Assembly (NCBI GenBank): GCA_910585615.1
Contig: CAJUFO010000006.1
Span: 35,221-99,220 of the forward strand
DNA: 64,000 nucleotides
Direction of reading: 5' to 3'
Source: an uncultured Acetatifactor sp.
Lineage (GTDB): Bacteria; Bacillota; Clostridia; Lachnospirales; Lachnospiraceae
Shown here: positions 34,825 to 42,693 of the stretch, one piece after another
Numbering within the stretch: position 1 is the stretch's first letter
Layout of the letters: the number at the start of each line of letters is the position of its first letter
The notes under the pieces: model-generated
What the model was told of the DNA's origin: nothing
What the model saw: only the letters and a program-made list of their open reading frames with translations
The model's database searches: none
Program-made: the position numbers and the translations under genes

Positions 34825-35280
34825 CTATGCTACCTTCCGCATCCTTCTGGAAACCATGAGGTACGCGCCGAACAACATTACCTCAATGCATGTCACCAGT
34901 CCCCGAATCCACGGGGGAACCTGCATGTCGTATGCTCCCATAGTCAGAAAGTCTACGCCTACGCATATCGCTGCCATAGCCTGTATCAGCTCACGCAGCT
35001 TCTTTCCCTGCGCCTGCTGCTTTTCCAGGGCCAGGATTTTCGCTGGATAAGGGAATCTGTCATTTTCGAAACCGCTTTCTACATTTCCCTCTGACAAAAG
35101 CTCATCTACCGTGATTCCGAATACCTGCGCTATCCTCTTAGTCATGGCCAGATCCGGGCATCTGGAACCGCTCTCCCATCTGCATACGGTCTGCCTGGAG
35201 ACATAAAGCCTGTCGGCCAGCTGCTGTTGGGTGAGGCTGTTTTTCTCGCGCTGTATTTTTATGTTCTCGTTCCATGCCAT
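34825..35280 (-). CDS. XRE-family regulator with C-terminal membrane helices
   Basis: About 151 residues. The helix-turn-helix is LTQQQLADRLYVSRQTVCRW with MTKRIAQVFGITVDELLSEG; after a short linker two hydrophobic stretches (AAICVGVDFLTMGAYD and LVTCIEVMLFGAYLMV) suggest membrane attachment. Such small regulators usually control a nearby transporter or themselves. The ATG at 35280 has AGGAGGAG 8 bases upstream; the longer frame to 35319 runs through GGAATGC repeats and is rejected. Target unknown. Confidence 0.88.
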   Translation of the reverse strand: MAWNENIKIQREKNSLTQQQLADRLYVSRQTVCRWESGSRCPDLAMTKRIAQVFGITVDELLSEGNVESGFENDRFPYPAKILALEKQQAQGKKLRELIQAMAAICVGVDFLTMGAYDMQVPPWIRGLVTCIEVMLFGAYLMVSRRMRKVA

Positions 35281-35297
35281 ATCCGTTCTCCTCCTTT

Positions 35298-35349
35298 GGA
35301 ATGCTTTTCCGGAATGCATTTCTTCTGGAATGCCCTTCTTCCGGAATGC
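35298..35349. repeat. Four GGAATGC repeats upstream of the XRE gene
   Basis: GGAATGC occurs at 35298, 35311, 35327 and 35343, with pyrimidine-rich spacers such as CCTTCTTCC. Related units lie upstream of nrdD (39774, 39792) and of the C39 peptidase gene (57348). Confidence 0.5.
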
Positions 35350-35441
35350 ACCTCTTCTATTTGCTCTATGATACTACTTTCCTGCGCTTTTGGGAAGCAC
35401 CGAGGCGGAAACGGCATGTTTCCATTCCGGTAACAGCATAT

Positions 35442-35861
35442 CTACCGCGCTCTCCGCACATCCAGCACCTTCATCAAAGCCTCCTGCAACACCCTGGACA
35501 CATTGATTCCCGCATGCTCCGCCTCATAATTCAGCCAGCTTGGCAGGGCCACATTCCGCCTGACTGTCCTTGTATCGATTTTCCTTCGGTATTCGCCCGA
35601 ATCGATGTCCACCAGCGAGACCACTGTCTCCCCCTCCTCCGAAAATGTCCCTTTCCGAATGTCTAGGTCACCCCACTGGGAGGGGATGGGGATTTCCTCC
35701 CCTGCATCCTCTTTCGCCACACATAGCACCTCTATGGCGTCCCTTGCCATGTCGATGGCATCGTTCATATCCTTTCCCTCAGTCAATATCTCCAAATCAG
35801 GGACCTCCACCAGTACGACCGTGTCAGTTCTTGTAAAGTAAACCGGATAAACCTCTCTCAT
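35442..35861 (-). CDS. hicB: HicB-family antitoxin
   Basis: About 139 residues. N-terminal partly degraded RNase-H-like HicB domain (YPVYFTRTDTVVLVEVPDLE, DAIDMARDAIEVLCV, EEIPIPSQWGDL), then a C-terminal DNA-binding helix pair (RNVALPSWLNYEAEHAGINV, SRVLQEALMKVL) of the kind that represses its own promoter. The ATG at 35861 has GGAGGG 6 bases upstream. It follows a frameshifted hicA by 20 bases, so it looks intact but lacks a working local partner. Confidence 0.85.
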   Translation of the reverse strand: MREVYPVYFTRTDTVVLVEVPDLEILTEGKDMNDAIDMARDAIEVLCVAKEDAGEEIPIPSQWGDLDIRKGTFSEEGETVVSLVDIDSGEYRRKIDTRTVRRNVALPSWLNYEAEHAGINVSRVLQEALMKVLDVRRAR

Positions 35862-35881
35862 TCCGCATCCCTCCAACTTGT

Positions 35882-36051
35882 TTAAAGCCCTCTCCTCCGC
35901 AGGATGGCCTTTGCCAGCCGTTCATCGATTTCCTTATGTCTCGGGATTTCTTCCCTCTCCGTGCCTCTGACATAGACATCATGGCTGCCGCCATGTCTTT
36001 CAAAACGAAGCCTGCATTCTGAAGCTTCTTTATCAGGTCTCTTTGCTTCAT
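35882..36051 (-). pseudogene. hicA: hicA toxin gene with a one-base deletion
   Basis: The frame begins MKQRDLIKKLQNAGFVLK, the normal HicA opening. After the AAA codon at about 36000-35998, adding one base restores RHGGSHDVYVRG, EIPRHKEIDERLAKAILRR and a stop at 35884-35882, the complete HicA core with its catalytic His. As given, the frame instead continues as an unrelated tail into hicB. The missing base lies in a run of A on the coding strand, so a sequencing slip or phase-variable tract is possible. HicA is an mRNA-cleaving toxin; the window's version should be inactive. Confidence 0.8.
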
Positions 36052-36128
36052 TCTGACTCCCTTCTTAAATTATACACACTGATTGCGCAATATTCAATAG
36101 ATTTCCACAGATTTTCTATCTGCCTCCG

Positions 36129-36219
36129 AAAAAAAGGCTGACACACACAGATTCGCTTACAATAGCCTCGCGGGAAAACCCAGCATCCCGTCCTATGTAA
36201 CCTCTCTGAATGTGTCAGC
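36129..36219 (-). terminator. Long rod-shaped terminator-like hairpin after dut
   Basis: Outer arms GCTGACACA (36137-36145) and TGTGTCAGC (36211-36219) are perfect, with CAGA/TCTG pairing inside, a middle stem (TTACA.TAG with CTA.TGTAA) and a small inner stem. Seven T follow on the minus strand. It starts 18 bases past the dut stop and is far longer than a normal terminator. Confidence 0.6.
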
Positions 36220-36236
36220 TCTTAGAAGCCGAAAAC

Positions 36237-36749
36237 CTACTTCGTGGTACTCCCCAGCCCGCCGTTGCGCACGCCTACAGTCTCGTCGTCCACAGTGATT
36301 CCGTACTCGATGAAAATCCCCTGGGCGAAGCCCGTGCCCTGGGGCACCTCCACTGTCCTGCCCTCGTTGGTGTCATTGGTCATCTTGATGAAGATGTGCC
36401 CCTCATTGTCGGAGTTGAAATAATCGCTGTCGATGATTCCCACCGTATTGTTCATCTGCAGGCGGTACTTGAAGCCCAGGCCGCTCCTGGGGTAAATCTT
36501 CAATACCCAATCTTCATCTATTCTCACACGGATTCCCGTAGGAATCTTAATCGTCTCCCCGGGCTCCAGGCGAAAGGTAAACGGCGCAAAGAAATCGTAT
36601 CCAGCGCTGCCCTTCGTGGCCCGCCCTGGAAGCGGCAGCTTCTCGTATATTTCCCTGATATCCCCATCGGAGTACTGAGGGAAATCTTCTCTTACGGCTC
36701 CCTGGAAATTCTCGAAACTCACCTTGAAAAACTGCGCAACTCTCTTCAT
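36237..36749 (-). CDS. dut: dUTP diphosphatase (trimeric type)
   Basis: About 170 residues. Hydrolyses dUTP to dUMP, keeping uracil out of DNA. All five dUTPase motifs are visible: GSAGYDFFAP, PRSGLGFKY, NTVGIIDSDYFNS (catalytic Asp), GTGFAQGIF and C-terminal VRNGGLGSTTK. About 30 extra residues precede motif 1, a common clostridial form. The ATG at 36749 has GGGGAGG upstream; the open frame to 36869 lacks a ribosome site. It lies beside the nrdG/nrdD genes, a sensible nucleotide-metabolism group, though 237 bases apart. Confidence 0.93.
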   Translation of the reverse strand: MKRVAQFFKVSFENFQGAVREDFPQYSDGDIREIYEKLPLPGRATKGSAGYDFFAPFTFRLEPGETIKIPTGIRVRIDEDWVLKIYPRSGLGFKYRLQMNNTVGIIDSDYFNSDNEGHIFIKMTNDTNEGRTVEVPQGTGFAQGIFIEYGITVDDETVGVRNGGLGSTTK

Positions 36750-36986
36750 GTTTCCTCCCCGGCCAATCGCCTGTCCCTGGCGGTTCTCCCGCCTCTTTCC
36801 CACAACACTGCATCGCCAAAACGGCAAAATCCCGTATAAATACGGCTCCCCGCAATGCAGGGAAGCCATGTCCTGGCACGGAAATCAAGCACTGATTACT
36901 CATGAATTCATGCACCTGTGCACTCGTTCCGATACCCGAAGCACTGCACCCCGGATGCAAATCTATGCAGCTCCCATGACCGACGC

Positions 36987-37547
36987 TCAGTCACAGCACC
37001 CGCACACATCCCCCGGCTTCTGGGCTATCGTATACTCCTGCGCGTAATTTCCGCAATGCAGCACGGGAACCAGCGGATTCTCCTGAGCCAGCGACCGCTG
37101 CACGTCGATTACCCTCTGGTTGGCGCTGCCCTTCCACAAAAGCTTCACGTCCTTCTCCGCCTCATGGAACTCCCCGTCCACCACCACGTCTATATATTTC
37201 ATGGCAGGATAATGCAGAATATCCTCCCACCTATCCCCGGTATAGAGCCAGATGGTTTTATCCGGATACCGCTCCCTGATTTCAGCCATCAGGTATCTCA
37301 CATCCATCCTGTTGGCAGGGTGCAGCGGGTCTCCCCCGGAAAAGGTGATGCCCGAGATATAATCTTTCTCCAACTGCTCAAAAATCTCCTGCCTGGCCGC
37401 CTCATCAAAGAGCAGCCCTCCGTCCGGGTCCCAGGTGAGGGGATTCTGGCAGCCCCTGCAGCAATGGCTGCAGCCCGCCAGCCAGAGCACCACCCGAAGC
37501 CCGTCGCCATTGAGCATGTCATCAGTCGTTATATTGTGATACCTCAT
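36987..37547 (-). CDS. nrdG: Anaerobic ribonucleotide reductase activating protein
   Basis: 186 residues, radical SAM activase. The cluster motif is WLAGCSHCCRGCQNPLTWD (CxxxCxxC), followed by ISGITFSGGDPLHPANR. It makes the glycyl radical on NrdD. The ATG overlaps the nrdD stop codon by one base (TAATG), so the two are translationally coupled. Confidence 0.95.
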   Translation of the reverse strand: MRYHNITTDDMLNGDGLRVVLWLAGCSHCCRGCQNPLTWDPDGGLLFDEAARQEIFEQLEKDYISGITFSGGDPLHPANRMDVRYLMAEIRERYPDKTIWLYTGDRWEDILHYPAMKYIDVVVDGEFHEAEKDVKLLWKGSANQRVIDVQRSLAQENPLVPVLHCGNYAQEYTIAQKPGDVCGCCD

Positions 37548-39730
37548 TACATACTCTTCCTCTCCGCAATCTCCGCCATCTTGGCCTCATTGAGCCTGGT
37601 GTCCCCGTGCACCCGGGAATAGGACAGATAGCCGTTCATGCGGTCTATCTTGGTCAGGTTCCGGCTGCCGCACTTGGGACAGACGTCCATCTCCAGCTCC
37701 TGGTGCCCGCAGTCGTCGCAGTAGGCCAGAGACAGGTTCACGCCCTCATAGAAGCCCAGATCCATGGCCCGGCGAATCAGCGTCCTGATTGCTTCAATGT
37801 TATAATCTATGGGATATTTCACATACTGAATCTTCCCGCCGTTGCTCAAATCCCAGAACCGGTCCTCCAGATCCTGCTTTCTGATGGGGGTAATGTCCTC
37901 GGTCACATGGCAGTGGAAGCTGTTGCTCACATACTCCCTGTCGGAAACGCCCTCCACGATGCCGTATTTGTTGCGGAACTGCTTCACCTGCAGGCCGCAC
38001 AGGTTCTCTGCCGGCGTGCCGTAGATGGCGTACAGGTTGCCGTCCGCCTCCTTGAATTCATTGATCCGCTTGTTGATATATTCCAGCACCTCGATGGCGA
38101 ATTCTCCGTCCTCCACCAGGGACTTGCCGTTATACAGCTCCTGGAGTTCGTTCAGGGCCGTGATGCCGAAGCTGGCGGTGGCGGATTTCAGCAGCGGCTT
38201 AATCTTGTCCGAGAGCTTCAAATGACCGCCCAGGAAGCCGCCCTCGCAGTAGGCCAGCGGATTGGTAGAGGCCCGCATCTCCCCCAGATAGGCATAGGTG
38301 CGGATGTGTAGCTGTCGGATCAGGTTCAGATAATAGTCCAGCACCTCATAGAAATCCCGGCTCTCCTTCCGGGACTTGGCCAGAATCATGGGCAGGTGCA
38401 GGGACACGGCCCCGATATTGAACCGCCCTACGAATACGGGCTTGTCCCCATCATCCGCCGGATGCATGCCGCCCCTCTCGTACCAGGGGGACAAGAACGC
38501 CCGGCATCCCATGGGAGACACGATACGTCCGTACTGCTTATACATGCTGGCCACATAGCCCTTCCCCGTCAGGCTCAGCCAGTCGGGATACATGGTCTTG
38601 GCGGAGCACTGCACCCCTGCCTCGAACACATCCTCCAGAGGCTTTCCCGGGCCGTGGAGGTTCTCGTCATAGAGGAATACGATTTTCGGGAACAGCACCG
38701 GCTTCTTATGCTCCTTCTTACCCTGGCCGCCCCGGCGCACCTCCAGCATGGTCAGGGTGGCAAGCTTGGCGAACCGCCCGGTGCCGGTGCCTGCCGTCAC
38801 GGTGATGAAAGGATAATCTCCTCTGCTGCTTCCCACTGTGTTGAACTTGTACTCCCAGCCCTGGAAGCCCTGCTCGAACTCTCTGACCACATCCTCGTAG
38901 GCCTCCTTCTCGGCCTTTCCCGCTTCTATCCCAAGGCGCGTATATTTCTCAATGTAACGCCGATAAGACTTCTCCGCGTAAGGCTCCAGAATCAAATCCA
39001 CGCTGGGCACCGTAAAGCCGCCGTACTGCTGGCTGGCGGCGCTGAGCACGATGTCCCCGATGACATCGAAAGCCACGTCCAGGGACTTGGGCTCATTGTA
39101 CCACACATTGCCCATCTCGAAGCCGCCGCTCAGCACGTTCTGCACGTCAAACAGACAGCAGTTCATGGTGTCCCTCCTGGCGGACATGTCGTGGACATAG
39201 AGATAGCCGTCCCTGCAGGCCTGGATTTCCTCCGTGGTCATGAAGAACTTCTGGTACAGTTCCTTGTTCAGCTGATTGAACACAAGGCTGCGCTTGGTGG
39301 CCACCAGCGCGGAGTCCGTATTGGCGTTCTCCTTGTCGCCGATGTACATGATGGACTGGCTCTTCTTGTACACATCGTCCAGCATGCGCACGAAATCCTG
39401 CTTGTAGTTGCGGTAGTCCCGATAGCTTTTGGCCACCACGGGCTTCACCTGCTCCAGGGCGCTCTCTACGATATTATGCATTACCGGAATCGGGACTTCG
39501 TCCATGCCCAGCTCGTCCACCTTCTCGATGACGTACTGGCAAATCAGGCACTCCTCCTTCTCCGTGAACTTTGCCAATGCCCTGTAGGCGCTCTTCGCCA
39601 CCGCGTTGATTACCTTCTGTACATTAAAGGTCTCCTTACTGCCGTCCTTTTTGATGACATATACTTCCTTCGCCGGTCTGTATGCCTCTCCGTAGTTGAT
39701 CTCATCCTTCGCTGCCTGCTCGTTCTCCAT
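37547..39730 (-). CDS. nrdD: Anaerobic ribonucleoside-triphosphate reductase
   Basis: About 727 residues. N-terminal ATP-cone (EVYVIKKDGSKETFNVQKVI), catalytic barrel (GGFTVPSVDLILEPYAEKSY, NTVGSSRGDYPFITVTAGTG, GRFNIGAVSLHLPMI), C-terminal zinc site YCDDCGHQELEMDVCPKCGS and glycyl radical loop DRMNGYLSYSR. It makes deoxynucleotides without oxygen. The ATG at 39730 has AGAAGGAG upstream; the frame to 39859 runs through GGAATGC repeats and is rejected. Paired NrdR boxes lie upstream. Confidence 0.96.
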   Translation of the reverse strand: MENEQAAKDEINYGEAYRPAKEVYVIKKDGSKETFNVQKVINAVAKSAYRALAKFTEKEECLICQYVIEKVDELGMDEVPIPVMHNIVESALEQVKPVVAKSYRDYRNYKQDFVRMLDDVYKKSQSIMYIGDKENANTDSALVATKRSLVFNQLNKELYQKFFMTTEEIQACRDGYLYVHDMSARRDTMNCCLFDVQNVLSGGFEMGNVWYNEPKSLDVAFDVIGDIVLSAASQQYGGFTVPSVDLILEPYAEKSYRRYIEKYTRLGIEAGKAEKEAYEDVVREFEQGFQGWEYKFNTVGSSRGDYPFITVTAGTGTGRFAKLATLTMLEVRRGGQGKKEHKKPVLFPKIVFLYDENLHGPGKPLEDVFEAGVQCSAKTMYPDWLSLTGKGYVASMYKQYGRIVSPMGCRAFLSPWYERGGMHPADDGDKPVFVGRFNIGAVSLHLPMILAKSRKESRDFYEVLDYYLNLIRQLHIRTYAYLGEMRASTNPLAYCEGGFLGGHLKLSDKIKPLLKSATASFGITALNELQELYNGKSLVEDGEFAIEVLEYINKRINEFKEADGNLYAIYGTPAENLCGLQVKQFRNKYGIVEGVSDREYVSNSFHCHVTEDITPIRKQDLEDRFWDLSNGGKIQYVKYPIDYNIEAIRTLIRRAMDLGFYEGVNLSLAYCDDCGHQELEMDVCPKCGSRNLTKIDRMNGYLSYSRVHGDTRLNEAKMAEIAERKSM

Positions 39731-39773
39731 GCCACGTCTCCTTCTTTTCCTTACACTTGCTGACAATTTCCAT

Positions 39774-39798
39774 GGAATGCTTTTCTTCCATGGAATGC
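39774..39798. repeat. Two GGAATGC repeats upstream of nrdD
   Basis: GGAATGC at 39774-39780 and 39792-39798, an exact 18-bp tandem unit (TGGAATGCTTTTCTTCCA), itself a GGAA/TTCC hairpin. It sits in the nrdD leader, 44-68 bases before the start codon. Confidence 0.55.
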
Positions 39799-39825
39799 TT
39801 TTCTTCCATAAGACACTCACTAAAT

Positions 39826-39869
39826 ACAAAATATAGTATTCCGTCTTTTCAAACTCCAATATATAGTGT
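39826..39869. promoter_or_regulatory. Paired NrdR boxes upstream of nrdD
   Basis: ACAAAATATAGTATT (39826-39840) and CTCCAATATATAGTGT (39854-39869) share the ATATAGT core in the same register, 30 bp apart (three helical turns), matching the known ACACWATATWT-type NrdR motif and its usual pairing. They should repress nrdD/nrdG when dATP is high. Confidence 0.7.
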
Positions 39870-39935
39870 CATGTACATATTAGTATATGAAAAAAGACCG
39901 GGCTTGTCAATGCATATTTTGGAAAAATCCGCACC

Positions 39936-39968
39936 AAAAACCTGACAGGCCTTATGGCTCTGTCAGGT
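39936..39968 (-). terminator. Intrinsic terminator of the exopolysaccharide genes
   Basis: Minus strand: ACCTGACAG, 11-base loop, CTGTCAGGT, then TTTT. It lies 38 bases past the stop of the chain-length protein. Confidence 0.85.
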
Positions 39969-40005
39969 GCAATCATACAGCTATTTCATTATCCCAGTTC
40001 CGGAC

Positions 40006-40881
40006 CTACGCCAGCACATAGCCTATCACGTTCTTCTCCAGCGCGGCCATGCTCTCCTGCTCCTTCTGAACCTTTGTCCGAAGCGACCCATCCCGCTCTT
40101 CCACCAGAACCACGGCATCGCACTCCGCCAGCATCTCCAGCGTGGTGGCATTGATGTTCATGCATGCCCCTGTCATCAGCAAGATATTCTCCGGCAGCTG
40201 CGGCACAATTCTCGCCGTGAACTCCATCAGCCGCTCTTCTTCAAGCGTACCTGTCACAAGGAAGGTTCCGCCATCCTTTGCCAGATTCGCTATATTCGTC
40301 GCTACGATTCTGTAGGCCTCCTCTTCCGTAATCCGTTCCACACCGTCAAGCCTTCTCAGAAACCTGTCTATGCCATCCAACAGCTTTTTCTTTCTATTCT
40401 TTGGAATGGTTCCCAGCAGATAATAGCCATACCGCTCTCTCAGCTCCCTCTCCCCGCGCAGCTTATCGCTGAATACATAACCTATGGCATAGCAGAACAC
40501 CAACACAAAGAATCCGCCAACGAAGCCTATGACAGCATACTTCGGAACACCGAGCTTCTGTACCTCATCAAGCTCCTTCTGAATCTCCTCTATCTGCTTC
40601 TGTACCTGATCCGCTGTCCGCCCTTCGGCATCCGTGGGAGCGGGAGCATCCGGCTTGGCCTGTGCTTTCAGCTCATCCAGAATCCCTACCTGCTTCTCCA
40701 AGCGCCCCTGCACTTCGGCTTTCTCTCTGGGGTAACTATTCTGATTGTACAGCGCAGCGTAACCTCCCGCCAAGGCACAAGCCAATACAGCAATCAGCAG
40801 CACGGAGCGCCACTTGTACATAATATGGAACAGCAAATCCTTCAAGTCGATTTCTTCTTCATATCCCTGTCTATTGTCCAT
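40006..40881 (-). CDS. Wzz-like chain-length protein fused to a degenerate tyrosine-kinase domain
   Basis: About 291 residues. First membrane helix at 26-45 (RSVLLIAVLACALAGGYAAL), an extracellular coiled-coil region (60-110) with a Pro/Ala stretch, second helix at about 114-136. The rest resembles a BY-kinase (CpsD-type): FLVTGTLEEERLMEF at the Walker A position lacks the Gly-Lys-Ser/Thr, while CDAVVLVEERDGSLRTKV and IGYVLA match the end of that fold. So it is probably inactive as a kinase and acts as a scaffold for chain length. The ATG at 40881 has GAGGAAGGG upstream; longer frames reach 40983. It follows the sugar transferase by 26 bases. Confidence 0.75.
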   Translation of the reverse strand: MDNRQGYEEEIDLKDLLFHIMYKWRSVLLIAVLACALAGGYAALYNQNSYPREKAEVQGRLEKQVGILDELKAQAKPDAPAPTDAEGRTADQVQKQIEEIQKELDEVQKLGVPKYAVIGFVGGFFVLVFCYAIGYVFSDKLRGERELRERYGYYLLGTIPKNRKKKLLDGIDRFLRRLDGVERITEEEAYRIVATNIANLAKDGGTFLVTGTLEEERLMEFTARIVPQLPENILLMTGACMNINATTLEMLAECDAVVLVEERDGSLRTKVQKEQESMAALEKNVIGYVLA

Positions 40882-40907
40882 TACACCCTTCCTCGTCTCA
40901 TCCATTT

Positions 40908-42359
40908 TTACATTGCCCCGTCCCGGCGGAATACCACCTTCACGGTCCTGAGCAATATCCTCAAATCCAGTCCCATGCTCCATTCGGTAATGTATTTCGT
41001 GTCCAGCTTCACGACCTCTTCAAAATCCGTAATCTTGCTTCTGCCGCTGACCTGCCACAATCCGGTGATGCCCGGCCGCACCGCCAGCCTGGCCCGGTGA
41101 TGGGGCTCATATCTCTCCCATTCGTCCAAAGTAGGCGGACGCGTGCCTACAAGGCTCATGTCCCCCTTCAGCACATTGAAGAACTGCGGGAACTCGTCTA
41201 TGCTCCAGTCCCGTATGAAATTCCCCAATCCCTTCTTCACTGTCCCGTCCGGCAGCACCTTGCACCCGATGATGCGCGGATCGGCTTCCATCTTGAACAT
41301 CATGCCATCGCTGACCTGGTTTTTCTCCATCAGCTCTTTTTTTCGTTCCTCCGCATCCATATACATGCTGCGGAACTTATATATGCGGAACCGCTTCCCG
41401 TTCATCCCCACGCGCTCCTGAGAAAAAAACACTGGGCCAGGGGAAACGATAAAAATCAAAGGTGCCAAAAAAATAAAAAGGATACATGTGATGGCGCATC
41501 CCACCATCCCGCCCGCGATGTCCACGGCGCGCTTGCAGAACTGCTGTAAGGGCGTCGCATAGCTGATGCTGGTGGTCAACACTGTATGCCCTCCCAGGTG
41601 CCCGACGAACTGCCGCATGCCTCCGGCATCCTCAGCCCGGAATACACTGACATGGACTACCACGCCCATTCCAGCCAAGTGCTCTACCAGTTCACCGGGA
41701 TAAGGCTCTTCCCGTGGCAGCACTATCAGCGCCTCATCCACCCATCCGCGGCATACCTCATCCACCACATCCCCCTTGCCTGCCACTACAGGGATTCCTA
41801 AGATGCTTCTGCCCCGCATCGTTCTGTCCAGAACCGCAATTCCTGTCACCAGCAGCCCATCCATGTCATGCTGTCTGATGTCCTCCACTGCCTCTTCGGC
41901 CAGGTCATGATTCGTCACAAGGAGAAGGGAACGCTGCTCTGCCGCTGTCTTGCGCTTCCACAGCAGCGCTTTCCAGAGAAGCCTGGTAAAATAACTCATA
42001 CAGAGATAGAGCATACCGGTCAGATAAATAACGAAACGAGAATAAGCATCCCCTCTCTGAGTAGTAAACAGTATAACGATAATGACTGCTTCCACAAGGC
42101 ATGCCTGCCTCAGCGTCGCAGTCAATTCTTCATAATGTCCTCTTCGCAGCACGCCGCTGAAGGAACCCGCCAAAACCACCACTGCCACATGCGCCAATAA
42201 AATAATGGCGCCAATCCCCCTGTACACATCATCATGGTACGGACTGGACGGCCCCATACGCACCGCATATGCAAGGAAAAAAGCAGCCTGTATGCATAAC
42301 GCATCCAAAACGATAAAATCGAGGTGCTTCAACCATCCCCCAGCTTTCTTCCTGTACAT
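40908..42359 (-). CDS. Exopolysaccharide polyprenyl glycosylphosphotransferase
   Basis: About 483 residues. Four or so N-terminal helices, a CoA-binding-like middle domain (SLLLVTNHDLAEEAVEDIRQ), and the C-terminal sugar-phosphate transferase domain: KRAVDIAGGMVGCA, PGPVFFSQERVGMNGKRFRI, YKFRSMYMDAEERK, WSIDEFPQFFNVLKGDMSLV, GTRPPTLDEWERYEPHHRAR, PGITGLWQVSGRS. It transfers the first sugar phosphate to undecaprenyl phosphate. The ATG at 42359 fits the family start; the longer frame to 42395 lacks a ribosome site. No other glycosyltransferases are here, so the rest of the pathway lies elsewhere. Confidence 0.92.
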   Translation of the reverse strand: MYRKKAGGWLKHLDFIVLDALCIQAAFFLAYAVRMGPSSPYHDDVYRGIGAIILLAHVAVVVLAGSFSGVLRRGHYEELTATLRQACLVEAVIIVILFTTQRGDAYSRFVIYLTGMLYLCMSYFTRLLWKALLWKRKTAAEQRSLLLVTNHDLAEEAVEDIRQHDMDGLLVTGIAVLDRTMRGRSILGIPVVAGKGDVVDEVCRGWVDEALIVLPREEPYPGELVEHLAGMGVVVHVSVFRAEDAGGMRQFVGHLGGHTVLTTSISYATPLQQFCKRAVDIAGGMVGCAITCILFIFLAPLIFIVSPGPVFFSQERVGMNGKRFRIYKFRSMYMDAEERKKELMEKNQVSDGMMFKMEADPRIIGCKVLPDGTVKKGLGNFIRDWSIDEFPQFFNVLKGDMSLVGTRPPTLDEWERYEPHHRARLAVRPGITGLWQVSGRSKITDFEEVVKLDTKYITEWSMGLDLRILLRTVKVVFRRDGAM

Positions 42360-42398
42360 GACGGCATTGCCCCTTTCTCGCAAGAACCCCGACATGGT

Positions 42399-42487
42399 AC
42401 GATCCTACATCCTGCGCTGTGAGTTATCGGCCGTTTCTGCATATCGTCCTCTCAGGACAATGCTCACGGCGCAGGATGCGGAATCGT
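42399..42487 (-). other. Structured leader upstream of the sugar transferase
   Basis: Arms 42399-42423 and 42463-42487 pair over 25 bases with four mismatches (most would be G-U in RNA), around a 39-base loop that contains GTCCT/AGGAC. It lies 40 bases before the gene. I cannot match it to a known riboswitch. The rest of the 334-base gene-free stretch (42360-42693) holds an imperfect GC-rich hairpin near 42523-42556 and the palindrome at 42618. Confidence 0.5.
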
Positions 42488-42617
42488 ATGCACTATGTAG
42501 TGCTGCCTCATCTTTTCACATTCTGCCCCCTCCCGAAACCGGGGAGGGCAGAATAACCACATGTCTAAGGATTTTCATTTCTTTTCGTAGAACATTGACA
42601 ACGGAATAAATTCCGCT

Positions 42618-42639
42618 GATTAATCATGCATGATTAATC
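42618..42639. promoter_or_regulatory. Perfect 22-bp palindrome
   Basis: GATTAATCATG followed by its exact inverse (CATGATTAATC). A second palindrome, CGGAATAAATTCCG, lies next to it at 42602-42615. Position upstream of the exopolysaccharide genes suggests an operator for a dimeric regulator; this is inferred. Confidence 0.5.
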
Positions 42640-42693
42640 CCCATGATATTTATGTCCTCATGGAAGGACATAGAACAGTTTTACAACAATTTC

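Noticed and set aside
35824..36051. 75-codon frame as a real small protein
   Set aside because: Only its first 18 residues look like a protein; the rest is HicA read out of frame, so it is listed as a pseudogene.
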